DNA of 64,000 nucleotides from UBA2988 sp965237965 (GTDB taxonomy: Bacteria; Gemmatimonadota; Gemmatimonadetes; Longimicrobiales; Gaopeijiaceae), in assembly GCA_965237965.1 (NCBI GenBank), contig CBDEGT010000002.1, positions 992,001-1,056,000 on the forward strand, written 5' to 3'. Each line of letters begins with the position of its first letter. Positions within the stretch are counted from its first letter, which is position 1. The notes below the pieces were generated by a model that worked only from the letters and a program-made list of their open reading frames with translations, did no database searches and was not told the origin of the DNA. Made by a program: the position numbers and the translations under genes. Of this stretch, positions 33,835 through 42,295 are shown piece by piece.

Positions 33835-35024
33835 GCCCCGTGCGCCGGTCGTGTGTCGTCCTCGCCTGGCTGGTCGTCGCCTCCGTGCTCACCGCTTGCG
33901 AGGGCAGCGCGCAGGCGGGTACGGCCTCACGTCCGGCCGCCGCGACGGAGCTCCCCGCGCTCAGCGACGGGGAGTGGGCGGCGCTCGTGCTCTCGCTTTC
34001 GGAGGAGGGCGGGTTCTTCGACACCGACAACCTGATCTCGAACGAAGGCAGCTATCTGCACGCGGTCGGTCCGCTCAGGCGGCTGCGCGGCGGGGCCTAC
34101 ATCGGGGTCGGGCCGGATCAGAATTTCTCGTACGTGGCGGCTGCGCGACCCGCCGTCGCGTTCGTAGTGGATATCCGGCGCGACAACCTACTGCATCATC
34201 TCCTGCTGCGCGGGCTGCTCGCACTGTCCGCAAACCGGGCCGAGTACCTGTCACGGCTCCACGGTCGTGCCATCCCCGAGGACGTCCCTGTCTGGAACGA
34301 TCGTTCGCTCGAAGACATCCTGAACCGGATCGACGCGCTTCCCGTGGATGAGCTGGTGGTGCGCGCGACCCGTCAGGCGGTGGATTCGATCCTGCGGGGC
34401 CTTCCCCTCCCGATCAACGATGCCGACCATGCGACGATCGAGCGTTTCCACGCTGAGTTCATCCAACAGGGCACACGCCTCCGGTTTCGCACCTTCGGGC
34501 GACCACCGCGCCCCTGCTATCCGACCTATCGCCAGTTACTGCTTGAGACGGACGCCCTGGGGCAGGAGGCGAGCTTCGTAGCGCGCGAAGAGGATTTCAG
34601 GATCGTCAAGAAGCTGTCCGTCCGGAACCTGATCGTGCCGGTCGTGGGTGACCTCGCCGGTCCCCGCGCGCTCGCTGCGATTGGCCGATGGCTCCAGGAG
34701 CACGGCGTCGGGGTGGGCGCGTACTACACGTCGAACGTCGAGGATTATCTCTGGCGGGGCGGCCTCTACGGACGCTTCATCGAGAACGTGCGCGCGCTGC
34801 CCTGGCTCGACGAAGGCCTGATCGTGCGGAGCTACTTCGGTGGCTCGCCGCTCCTGCCGCCGCCGCCTCGGCCCTCCGCCACGGGTCCCGGCGCGCTCGC
34901 ATATTGCAGCGTGCAGCTCACCCAGCCGGTAGGGGCGCTGCTGGACGTGATGACCGCGAACCCTGCGGTGCGACCTTTGTCCTATGCCCGGGTGATCTCC
35001 GCGGGGCTGCAGAGTCCGCGGTGA
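33831..35024 (+). CDS. Exported lipoprotein of unknown function, LIC_10091-like
   Basis: A 397-aa protein with a lipoprotein signal: a hydrophobic stretch followed by the lipobox LTAC (Cys23). The conserved core includes GGAYIGVGPDQNFSYVAAARP and AFVVDIRRDNLLHHLLLRG. I associate this with the LIC_10091-type family of unknown function. The GVGPDQNF and VDIRRDN segments resemble a nucleotide- or SAM-binding Rossmann pattern, but no enzymatic role is known. It ends 1 bp before the convergent methyltransferase gene. Confidence 0.6.
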   Translation: MSPVRRSCVVLAWLVVASVLTACEGSAQAGTASRPAAATELPALSDGEWAALVLSLSEEGGFFDTDNLISNEGSYLHAVGPLRRLRGGAYIGVGPDQNFSYVAAARPAVAFVVDIRRDNLLHHLLLRGLLALSANRAEYLSRLHGRAIPEDVPVWNDRSLEDILNRIDALPVDELVVRATRQAVDSILRGLPLPINDADHATIERFHAEFIQQGTRLRFRTFGRPPRPCYPTYRQLLLETDALGQEASFVAREEDFRIVKKLSVRNLIVPVVGDLAGPRALAAIGRWLQEHGVGVGAYYTSNVEDYLWRGGLYGRFIENVRALPWLDEGLIVRSYFGGSPLLPPPPRPSATGPGALAYCSVQLTQPVGALLDVMTANPAVRPLSYARVISAGLQSPR

Positions 35025-35025
35025 C

Positions 35026-35760
35026 CTAGACGCGACCGACGCGGGCAGCGATTCGCCAGCGCACTGTCCGTAGCGCGTCGCCCCAGACTTCGCGGATCCG
35101 CGCGTGGATCGGTGCAAGCATCGAGCTTCCTCTTTCTTTCGTGAGTGTGAGGGTGGACGACCAAGTGCTGGAGTAGCCGATCAGCCGGTGCGCCGGCCAC
35201 AGGGCGGTCATCTCGATGGATGGGAAGGGTTCCTCGGCGAAGGGAAAGGGGAGGTCGGCGTAGAGAACATCCACCGACCGGCGATTCGGTGGCCAGTACG
35301 GATTGACGGCGGCGAGGAGCTCGCCCAGGATCGCGTCAACCGCCCCGTCCACGCTGGGGAGGGCGTAGACGATCATCGCGACCACGCATCCAGTGCGCGC
35401 CACCCGCCGCACCTCGCTGTAGTAGGAGTCGAGGTCGAACCAGTGGGCTGCCTGGGCCGCCACACATAGGTCCGCGCACTCGTCGGAAAGCCCGCACGCC
35501 TCAGCCGGTGCGACTCGGTAGTCCACACGTGGGTGGGGCGATGCCGCTGCGATCTGCTGGCTACTCGCGTCGCTCGCTATCACTCTGTGGAATCGTTCGG
35601 CCAGCAAGGCCGAAAGCTGGCCCGATCCGCACCCCGCGTCCCACGCGAGGTCTCGCGCCGGTACGCGGGTCGCGAGCGCATCGACCAGTTCTCGGGGGTA
35701 CTTTGGCCGGTTCGATGCGTAGCCGGCGGCTACCCCGGAAAAATGGTTCTCGAAGGTCAC
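35026..35760 (-). CDS. Class I SAM-dependent methyltransferase
   Basis: A 244-aa methyltransferase of the UbiE/type-11 kind. The SAM motifs are DLAWDAGCGSGQLSALL (motif I), RVIASDASSQQIAAA (motif II Asp) and AACGLSDECADLCVAAQAAHW-like motif IV region. Similar to trans-aconitate or TMT1-type small-molecule methyltransferases; the substrate is unknown. Cytosolic, monocistronic. Confidence 0.8.
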   Translation of the reverse strand: MTFENHFSGVAAGYASNRPKYPRELVDALATRVPARDLAWDAGCGSGQLSALLAERFHRVIASDASSQQIAAASPHPRVDYRVAPAEACGLSDECADLCVAAQAAHWFDLDSYYSEVRRVARTGCVVAMIVYALPSVDGAVDAILGELLAAVNPYWPPNRRSVDVLYADLPFPFAEEPFPSIEMTALWPAHRLIGYSSTWSSTLTLTKERGSSMLAPIHARIREVWGDALRTVRWRIAARVGRV

Positions 35761-35840
35761 GGCCGGAGCTTGCCCCTAGCCCGGTTGAGTCGTCAACTGC
35801 CCAGGACGACGCGATAACCTCTATACGCGAGGAGGCACGC

Positions 35841-36230
35841 ATGGGACGCCGCGAGCGCCCGGTCACGAAGGCCGAGCAGGCCGTCCTCGAACGGCTGGAG
35901 CGGCTCACGGCGCGTCTGCCCGAGGTAGTCGTCGAGTGCGACGGCTTCGGCCATTCGGTGCTCAAGGTCGGGAAGCGCTCATCTGTGATCGTGGACAACG
36001 GTGACGGCGAGCGCCCCACGGTGTCGATCAAGTCCGATCCGGTCACACAAGACCTGCTGGTGCGCGGCGGAGCGTTCGAGCGGGCCGCGTTCATCGGCCA
36101 ACACGGTTGGGTGACCGCTCGGGGCCGCCCGCCCGAGTTGCCCTGGAGGACGATCGAGGGGCTGGTCGAGGATGCATGGTGCTTGGCTGCGCCCAGGCGT
36201 CTGGTCCGGAATCTGGCACGCGAGGGCTAG
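35841..36230 (+). CDS. MmcQ/YjbR family protein
   Basis: A 129-aa protein of the YjbR/MmcQ alpha/beta fold (CyaY-like). LPEVVVECDGFGHSVLKVGKR and the C-terminal GWVT...LPWRTIEGLVEDAWCLAAPRR are typical. Members are annotated as DNA-binding on structural grounds, without firm function. ATG 35841 has GGAGG at 35831-35835. It lies 11 bp upstream of the glycosylase gene, so the two are probably co-transcribed. Confidence 0.75.
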   Translation: MGRRERPVTKAEQAVLERLERLTARLPEVVVECDGFGHSVLKVGKRSSVIVDNGDGERPTVSIKSDPVTQDLLVRGGAFERAAFIGQHGWVTARGRPPELPWRTIEGLVEDAWCLAAPRRLVRNLAREG

Positions 36231-36241
36231 GCAGGCCCGCC

Positions 36242-37150
36242 GTGCCCGAGCTCCCGGAGGTCGTCCTCTACATCGACGCGCTGGAGCGGGTGACCCTGGG
36301 AAAGCCCCTGGAGCGGATACGGCTGAAGAGCCCCTCGCTCCTGCGTACCTGGGATCCCCCCGTGTCGGTTGCCGAAGGGCGGCGCGTGACGGGGCTGTCC
36401 CGCATTGGCAAGCGCATCGTCTGGGAGCTCGAGGGCGACCTCTTCCTGATCTTCCACCTGATGGTGACCGGCCGGTTCCACCTGCGGACCGCGCGTGCGA
36501 CCTTGCCCCGCAACGCTCACGCCGCGTTCGACTTCCCGGACGTGACCCTTCTGCTCACCGAGGCCGGCGCGAGGAAGAAGGCGAGCCTGCACGTGGTGAG
36601 CGGAGGCTCCGCCTTGAGCGCACTGGACGCGGGTGGGATCGAGCCGCTCGAGGCGGATCTCTCGGCCTTCGGGGTCGCCCTCGCGCGCGAGAATCGGACG
36701 CTCAAGCGCGCGCTCACCGATCCGCGGATCTTCTCGGGCATCGGTAACGCCCACTCGGACGAGATCCTCCATCGTGCGAGGCTGTCCCCCGTGCGGCGGA
36801 CCCGGCAGTTGAAGGCGGATGAGGTCGAGCGGCTCTATCACGCGACTCGGCATCATCTACGGGCTTTCACGGACAGGCTGCGAACGGAGGCAGCCGGGCG
36901 CTTTCCGGAGAAGGTGACCGCGTTCCATCCTTCTCACGCCGTGCACGGCAAGCACGGGCACCCCTGCCCGACGTGCGGGAGTGCTGTGCAGCGAATCCGT
37001 TACGCCGACCGAGAGACGAACTATTGTCCGCGTTGTCAGACCGGAGGTCGGCTGCTCGCCGACCGCGCGCTGTCGCGACTGCTCGGGGAAGACTTCCCGC
37101 GGAGCCTGGACGAGTTGGAGGAACTGAGGGACACACGGCGCGGGCGGTGA
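36242..37150 (+). CDS. Fpg/Nei family DNA glycosylase
   Basis: A 302-aa base-excision repair enzyme. The GTG start is followed by PELPEV, giving the catalytic N-terminal Pro and Glu after Met removal; GKRIVWELEGDLFLIFHLMVTGRF and the helix-two-turn-helix (IFSGIGNAHSDEIL) are conserved. The C-terminal zinc finger CPTCGS...YCPRCQTGGR is complete. The YIDALE sequence after PELPEV differs from the usual E-T-x-R of MutM, so this is a divergent branch and may prefer different oxidised bases. Confidence 0.87.
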   Translation: MPELPEVVLYIDALERVTLGKPLERIRLKSPSLLRTWDPPVSVAEGRRVTGLSRIGKRIVWELEGDLFLIFHLMVTGRFHLRTARATLPRNAHAAFDFPDVTLLLTEAGARKKASLHVVSGGSALSALDAGGIEPLEADLSAFGVALARENRTLKRALTDPRIFSGIGNAHSDEILHRARLSPVRRTRQLKADEVERLYHATRHHLRAFTDRLRTEAAGRFPEKVTAFHPSHAVHGKHGHPCPTCGSAVQRIRYADRETNYCPRCQTGGRLLADRALSRLLGEDFPRSLDELEELRDTRRGR

Positions 37151-37155
37151 GCTCT

Positions 37156-37173
37156 CTGGGGCCATGGCCCCAG
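37156..37173. terminator. Perfect palindrome after the glycosylase gene
   Basis: CTGGGGCCATGGCCCCAG is an 18-nt perfect palindrome starting 6 bp after the stop codon. As RNA it would form an 8-bp GC-rich hairpin, but no T-tract follows; a Rho-assisted or transcript-stabilising role is possible. Confidence 0.4.
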
Positions 37174-37252
37174 ACGTCGGTGTGGACCGGGCGGGCCCGT
37201 GGAGCTATCTAGGGTCGGGATCACCGGCCCCCCGATGATAGAGGGGTTGACG

Positions 37253-37393
37253 ATGCGATCGCGAGCCTCATCCCGGCACTCGATCCAATCGAAGCTCCCG
37301 GCCATGCTGGGTGCGCTCTTGATCGTCGTGGTCGGCGCACTCACGCGGCCGGGGTATCGCGCCCTGGATGGTCGGCGCGGGTACGCCGCATGA
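37253..37393 (+). CDS. Small membrane protein (46 aa)
   Basis: A 46-aa frame with a GAGGGG Shine-Dalgarno 6 nt before ATG 37253, a basic N-terminus and one hydrophobic helix (LPAMLGALLIVVVGAL). Its stop overlaps the ATG of the receiver-domain gene. It could be a real coupled peptide or the leftover of a sensor protein; no family recognised. Confidence 0.35.
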   Translation: MRSRASSRHSIQSKLPAMLGALLIVVVGALTRPGYRALDGRRGYAA

Positions 37394-37644
37394 CGCCGGG
37401 ACATCGGGTGGGACAGGGATCCTACGGCGAGCCGCCTTCGCGACCGGCGACGATTTTGGTAGTAGAGGACGAAGGGTCCGTGCGCATGGTCATCGCGCGC
37501 TCGCTCCAACGACACGGTTATCGTGTCGTCGAGGCGAGCTCGGGCACCGAGGCGGCCGAGCTCCTGCGAGACGAGGGAGTGCGGATCGACCTACTGTTGA
37601 GCGACTTCGCACTTCCTGGGCTCTCGGGTCTCGAGCTCGTGCAG

Positions 37645-37648
37645 CTAG
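37645..37648. repeat. Target-site duplication CTAG, left copy
   Basis: CTAG at 37645-37648 is repeated at 38851-38854 on the other side of the IS. It is a 4-bp duplication fitting the YTAR target of IS5-group elements. Confidence 0.85.
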
Positions 37649-38850
37649 GGAAGCTCTGAGCAAGGCCCTTCTGGGGGCGGTGCGAGACGGAGGGAGCCGG
37701 TTTCAGCGGTCTTGGGGGCGATGACGGGCTGAAAACGCGCCCAACCGGCATGTTCTGGCCGATGATCCCCTCGTTGCGCCCCGCGTGGGCGGATGTTTCC
37801 CGCGCCGGCCGCTCACGCCGTCGAATAGCGGCCCGCCACAAGCAGGTTCGCGAAGCCCAGGAGCAGCGCGATCCGTTCCATGTTCTTGGCCAGCCCGCGG
37901 TAGCGAACCTTCCGGTAACCGAAGCGGCGCTTCACATACAGGAACGGGTGCTCCACCTTTGCCCGCACCGAGGCCTTGTCCCGCTCGCGCAGCCACCGCG
38001 CCCCGCCCTGCTCCAGGAGCCGCCGCCGCCCCGGTCTCATCGCCACATGCCACTGCACCGGACGGCCTCCCGTGTCCACCCACTTCTCGATCCCCCGGTA
38101 GCCCGCGTCCGCCCACACCTCCTCCTCGCCGCCGTGAAGCAACGCCCCCGCCTCCCGAAGATCGTGCGTGTTCGCCGGCGTCGCCCGCACGCCATGCACC
38201 AGTCCCGTCTCCGCGTCCACCCCGATGTGCGCCTTCATCCCGAAGTGCCACTCGTTGCCCTTCCTCGTCTGATGCATCTCCGGATCCCGCGCCCCCTCCC
38301 GGTTCTTCGTCGATGACGGCGCCGCGATGATGCTCGCGTCCACGATCGTCCCCGCCCGCACCCGGTAGCCCCGCTCCGCCAGGTGCGCGTTGATCTCCTC
38401 GAACAAACCACGCCCCAGCCTGTGCCGCTCCAGCAGGTGCCGAAAGTTCAGAATCGTCGTCTCGTCCGGCAGCGGACCCGTCAAACGCAGCCCCGCGAAC
38501 CGCCGCACCGACTCGATCTCGTACAGCATGTCCTCCATCCCCGGGTCGCTCAGGTTGTAGAACAGCTGCACGCAGTGAATCCTCAGCATCGCCGCCAACG
38601 GGTACGGCTGCCGCCCCCGCCCCGCCTTCGGATACAACGGCCGAATCCGCGCCTCCAGACGCTCCCACGGAATCAGCGCCTCCATCCGCTCCAGAAACAG
38701 CTCCCGCCGCGTCCGCCGCTTCTTCCCCTCGTACTCCACATCCGCGAACGTCACCTGCTCCATCGTCCGCCTCCCCGATCGTCCCGCTCAGCCCTTGAAC
38801 TCCCGCCCCGTAAATCTAATGTCCCAGGGACCGACTTATTCAGAGTATTC
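37649..38850 (-). mobile_element. Complete IS5-family insertion sequence (1202 bp)
   Basis: The element is bounded by a CTAG duplication and imperfect 16-bp terminal repeats: GGAAGCTCTGAGCAAG on the left; GAATACTCTGAATAAG (reverse complement) on the right, 11 of 16 identical. The ends resemble IS5 (GGAAGGTGCGAA...). It contains one transposase gene on the minus strand and is inserted inside a receiver-domain gene. Good condition of ends, duplication and transposase suggests a recent insertion. Confidence 0.9.
37813..38763 (-). CDS. IS5-group transposase
   Basis: A 316-aa DDE transposase aligning with E. coli IS5 InsH along its length. Shared landmarks: QVTFADVEYEGKKRRTRRELF, YPKAGRGRQPYPLAAMLRIHC, LPDETTILNFRHLLE. 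Catalytic residues: Asp in VDASIIAAPSSTKNRE, Asp in WADAGYRG, and Glu in RAKVEHPF. No frameshift or stop, so it is probably active. Confidence 0.93.
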   Translation of the reverse strand: MEQVTFADVEYEGKKRRTRRELFLERMEALIPWERLEARIRPLYPKAGRGRQPYPLAAMLRIHCVQLFYNLSDPGMEDMLYEIESVRRFAGLRLTGPLPDETTILNFRHLLERHRLGRGLFEEINAHLAERGYRVRAGTIVDASIIAAPSSTKNREGARDPEMHQTRKGNEWHFGMKAHIGVDAETGLVHGVRATPANTHDLREAGALLHGGEEEVWADAGYRGIEKWVDTGGRPVQWHVAMRPGRRRLLEQGGARWLRERDKASVRAKVEHPFLYVKRRFGYRKVRYRGLAKNMERIALLLGFANLLVAGRYSTA

Positions 38851-38854
38851 CTAG
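38851..38854. repeat. Target-site duplication CTAG, right copy
   Basis: Second copy of the 4-bp duplication flanking the IS5-type element; its G begins the Ala codon that restores the receiver frame. Confidence 0.85.
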
Positions 38855-39183
38855 CCAAAAAGGTGCGTCCCGGCCTGCGTGCGCTGCTCTCCTCCGGGTA
38901 CTTCGAGGACGCGATCTCCTGCCGCGGAGCACCGGCGGACCTGCGGCTCCTACCCAAGCCATTCGAACAGAGCCAGCTGTTGACGGCCGTACGGGCGGCG
39001 CTCGAAGAGCTCCCCTAGCAGGTCGCGTTCCTTTTCGTCCACGGCGGGGCCTCGTTTTGGCGTGGCGGAAGGCTTTTCGTCGGCGGGCAGCGCCGTTGCG
39101 CGCGGGCCCGGAATGCGGGATCGTGGAACCCTCACGTCCCCAAGTAGCTAGGAATAGGATCGGAACGCGATCCGGGAGATCCC

Positions 39184-40116
39184 ATGCTCATTCGTAAGCG
39201 CCGCGCCGGCGAAGGCGACATCCCGTCCTCGGAGATCACCCCGTACGGGCTGTACGTGGATCGCCGGCGATTCATCGCGCAGGGCACGGCCCTGGCCGCG
39301 GTGGCCGCCACCGCTCCGCGCTCGCTCATTGGGCTCGCTTCGCGCCCGGCCCACCGTCAGGTGGAGGAGCCCACCCCGTACGAGGACATCACCACCTACA
39401 ACAACTACTACGAGTTCGGCACCCAGAAAGACGATCCTGCCCGGTACTCGGGCGACTTCAAACCCCTCCCCTGGAGCGTCGTTGTCGAAGGCGAATGCGA
39501 CAATCCGGGACAGTTCGCGCTCGAGGACTTCCTGCGCGGCCACGAAGTGATCGAGCCGGTCTATCGTATGCGCTGCGTCGAGGCGTGGTCGATGGTGATT
39601 CCCTGGCGCGGCGTGCGACTCCGGGACGTGATCATTCGCGCGCAGCCCAACGGCAACGCCCGCTTCGTCGAGATGACGACGGTGGTTCGCCCCTCAGAAA
39701 TGCCCGGACAGCGCCACGGCATCCTTCCCTGGCCCTACATTGAGGGGCTCCGGCTGGACGAGGCGCTCAACGAACTCACCCTCCTCGCCACCGGCATCTA
39801 CGACAAGGATCTCCTCAACCAGAACGGCGCCCCCCTGCGCCTAGTCGTGCCGTGGAAGTACGGCTTCAAGGGCGTGAAGTCGATCGTGAAGATGCGCTTC
39901 ACGCGCGAGATGCCGCTGAACACCTGGCAGGAGATGGCGTCCAACGAGTACGGGTTCTACGCCAACGTGAACCCCGAAGTGGACCATCCTCGCTGGAGTC
40001 AGGCCCGCGAGCGCCGGATCGGCGATTTCCGACGGAGGGAGACGCTGATGTTCAACGGCTATGGGGAGCAGGTCGCCCACATGTACCGAGGGATGGACCT
40101 CAGAAGGTGGTACTGA
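39184..40116 (+). CDS. msrP: Protein-methionine-sulfoxide reductase, catalytic subunit
   Basis: A 310-aa periplasmic molybdoenzyme that repairs oxidised methionines in envelope proteins. A Tat signal DRRRFIAQGTALAAV is followed by the MsrP landmarks TTYNNYYEFGTQKDDPA, the Mo-ligand Cys in YRMRCVEAWSMVIPWRGV, and LPWPYIEGLRLDEA; the C-terminal NGYGEQVAHMYRGMDL is typical. Electrons come from MsrQ, encoded by the overlapping next gene. Confidence 0.93.
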   Translation: MLIRKRRAGEGDIPSSEITPYGLYVDRRRFIAQGTALAAVAATAPRSLIGLASRPAHRQVEEPTPYEDITTYNNYYEFGTQKDDPARYSGDFKPLPWSVVVEGECDNPGQFALEDFLRGHEVIEPVYRMRCVEAWSMVIPWRGVRLRDVIIRAQPNGNARFVEMTTVVRPSEMPGQRHGILPWPYIEGLRLDEALNELTLLATGIYDKDLLNQNGAPLRLVVPWKYGFKGVKSIVKMRFTREMPLNTWQEMASNEYGFYANVNPEVDHPRWSQARERRIGDFRRRETLMFNGYGEQVAHMYRGMDLRRWY

Positions 40117-40775
40117 AGCGACGCATCTTCCTCCTCAAGTCCGGGGTCTGGATCCTCGGGCTCACGCCACTCGGCTGGGCCTGCTACCGGTTCTTCCTCG
40201 GCGACGGCTTCGGCGTGAACCCCATCGCCGAGCTCCAGCTGTGGGGTGGCCTGACTTCGCTGACGGCCATGTTGACCGTGGTAGCGATCACGCCGGCGCG
40301 TCGGTTGATGGGTTGGAACGATCTTCAGAAGGCGCGTCGTCTGGTCGGCCTTTTCGCCTTCTTCTACGTCACGCTGCACTTCCTGATCTGGATCGGCGTC
40401 GATCAGTTCTTCGCGTGGGAGTACATCCTGGAGGACATCGTCGAACGTCCCTACATTCTGGTGGGCTTCGCGGCCTTCCTGCTGCTCGTCCCACTGGCGA
40501 TGACGTCCACCAAGGGATGGATTCGACGCCTGGGCCGGCGTTGGGTGAAGCTGCACCGGTTGGTGTACTTGGCCGCCCTCCTCGGCGTCGTCCACTTCTA
40601 TTGGGTGACCAAGGCCGACGACCGCTGGCCGACGTTCGCGCTCGGTGTGTGGGCCGTCGCCATAACGCTTCGGGTCGCCTGGTGGCTGCGTGGGCGGAGC
40701 GCCAAAACGACCCGGGCGGGAGCGTCCGGTATTCCCGCCAGCGCACGCCCCGCGCTCGAGACCGAAGCGACCTGA
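40107..40775 (+). CDS. msrQ: MsrPQ system haem-binding membrane subunit
   Basis: A 222-aa inner-membrane protein with about six helices, of the ferric-reductase-like fold. His ligands lie in FYVTLHFLIW, KLHRLVYLAALLGVVHFYW. It passes quinol-pool electrons to MsrP. The GTG start at 40107 overlaps msrP by 10 bp. The C-terminal 25 residues are a polar tail. Confidence 0.9.
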   Translation: MVLKRRIFLLKSGVWILGLTPLGWACYRFFLGDGFGVNPIAELQLWGGLTSLTAMLTVVAITPARRLMGWNDLQKARRLVGLFAFFYVTLHFLIWIGVDQFFAWEYILEDIVERPYILVGFAAFLLLVPLAMTSTKGWIRRLGRRWVKLHRLVYLAALLGVVHFYWVTKADDRWPTFALGVWAVAITLRVAWWLRGRSAKTTRAGASGIPASARPALETEAT

Positions 40776-40842
40776 GCGATCGTGCGCTGAGCCCGGAGCG
40801 CTGCTGGACCCCTGAATGCCCCGGCCCGGGGTCCTTCGATCG

Positions 40843-41415
40843 CTATTGTCCGCGTTGCGCCGAGACGGGCCCGTCGCCTTCCGCGCCCACCGAGGGCGGA
40901 TGCTGCGCGGGCCAATCACTGTCCGGTTGCTCAGGTAGCTTCTCGCGCAGGTAGCGCGCGACGTTGGCTACCAGGCCCTGTACTGAAGCCTCAGCGATCC
41001 TGTGTCCTATGGCCGCGTCGAGCGCGTCTCCGAGGGCGCCTAGCGGCGGCTCGTACGTTCCCGCGAATTCGAGCTGTGTCTCGGTCGCGCTCAGAGGATA
41101 GACCGCGAGCTCGCCACTCATGAACGGGAAGAGACGTGGCCGCTTGGCCGCCTCCCACTCGATGGGGATGTGGGCTCACCGGCCCGAAGTCGCGGAGTGC
41201 ACCTCGACCCGGCCGACCGTGAGCGCGATCTCGGTGCCGACGTCCATGCCTCCGATGTTCACACGAAGCTCCGCAGCCATCGAGCGGGCGCGCGTGGCGG
41301 CCGCGCGAGTAGCCGCGCTCAGTACCCAGCCGGCGTCGGCCACGAGGACGTCGCGGTCCCGCTCGTACGGTTGGTTGACCTAGTCGAAGCTCCTCACCTG
41401 CTTACCCTTGGCCAT
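40843..41415 (-). pseudogene. SRPBCC-like protein gene with two in-frame stop codons
   Basis: One reading frame runs from ATG 41415 (SD GGAGG 6 nt upstream) to 40843, broken only by TAG at 41382-41380 (after KQVRSFD) and TGA at 41178-41176 (after HSATSGR). The pieces read VNQPYERDRDVLVADAG, AELRVNIGGMDVG, HIPIEWEAAKRPRLFPFMSG and TYEPPLGALGDALD, as expected of a START/SRPBCC-like lipid-binding fold. Both stops are single-base changes from likely sense codons (Tyr TAC/TAT; Trp TGG). A pseudogene is the simplest reading; sequencing error or readthrough are alternatives. Confidence 0.75.
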
Positions 41416-41662
41416 GCTCGCCTCCAGGTTCTCGCCGGCCATCCAACCATGCAGGCCGATGTTCCCGTCCGACCTCATTAGGCAATGATGCCCGGCCGGC
41501 CGCGGGGACGATGTCGGGAGGGGTCCCCCGGCCTGCGTGGGAGAACGCCCTACCGACGGAATGGTCTTTCCATGACGACCGCGGGCTGTCGCACCCCGGG
41601 ATCATTCCCTACCATTGGTCGCCGCGCCCGACCACCACAGGTTCGGGCCGGGCCGATCGCAT

Positions 41663-42295
41663 ATGAGCCCAATCGAATCGATGAAACGTTGGTTCAAGTC
41701 CTCTGCGCCCGACCCCGTCAGCGAGGCTGCGGCGGCTCTCCCCGAGCGTCTGAAAGCGCTCGAGCAGGAAGCGGAGATGGCGCGTCTGGGATTCCGCGGA
41801 ACCCCCCTCAACAGGGCGGGGGACCTGTGCATGCAGGCCAAGGATACCGACCAGGCCCTCAAGTATTATGGTCGCGCGATCGATGCCTACCTGAACGACG
41901 GCCACCCGGAGCTAGCGCGCGGCGTTGCCCAGAAGCTGATCCGAGTCCATCCGAACGCCGTGCGCACGTATTGCACCCTCACCTGGCTGGACCTGGGGCT
42001 CGGCTACATGGCGGACGCCCGCACCCACGTGGGAGGCTATGTGGCGGCGGCGCGCCGAGCCGGCCGCGAGTCCCAGGCGATCCCGCAGGTCCGCGAGATG
42101 GCGGCCACGGTCTCGGACCACGGATTTTTCGAGGCCGCTGTGACCGCGCTGGAGGACCTGGGCGACAGCGCTGCGGCGACGGAGATCCGACGCGGTCTCC
42201 CTGAGCGGGAGGCCGAGTTGCCCGACGAGGAGGTAAGCGAGCGCTGCTTCGAAGCGGCTCGCAGCTCGGGTAGGAAGCACCAGGCCTCGAACTGA
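41663..42295 (+). CDS. TPR-like helical protein
   Basis: A 210-aa, signal-less, largely helical protein. A tetratricopeptide-like segment (about 50-125) reads NRAGDLCMQAKDTDQALKYYGRAIDAYLN and continues with paired helices; a further helix pair (SDHGFFEAAVTALEDLGD) follows. Such proteins mediate protein contacts; no partner is evident. ATG 41663 was chosen; ATG 41681 (MKRWFK) is possible. Its TGA overlaps the proposed CTG start of the VOC gene. Confidence 0.6.
   Translation: MSPIESMKRWFKSSAPDPVSEAAAALPERLKALEQEAEMARLGFRGTPLNRAGDLCMQAKDTDQALKYYGRAIDAYLNDGHPELARGVAQKLIRVHPNAVRTYCTLTWLDLGLGYMADARTHVGGYVAAARRAGRESQAIPQVREMAATVSDHGFFEAAVTALEDLGDSAAATEIRRGLPEREAELPDEEVSERCFEAARSSGRKHQASN

Larger units (their letters stand above)
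37390..39018 (+). pseudogene. Response-regulator receiver gene interrupted by IS5-type element
   Basis: The left part (37390-37648) encodes TILVVEDEGSVRMVIARSL (acidic pair) and LLLSDFALPGLSGLEL (phospho-Asp). The right part (38855-39018) encodes RPGLRALLSSGYFE and RLLPKPFEQSQLL (conserved Lys). Removing the 1202-bp element plus one CTAG copy restores one uninterrupted 140-aa frame reading VQLAKKVRPG across the joint. The intact protein was a stand-alone receiver or the receiver end of a hybrid kinase. As it stands, only the truncated VQLGKL version, lacking the last beta strands, can be made. Confidence 0.88.

Noticed and set aside
38383..38850. Plus-strand frame across the IS element reading Pro/Arg/Gln-rich sequence
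   Set aside because: It is antisense to the transposase; only the part after 38855 belongs to a real gene (the receiver).
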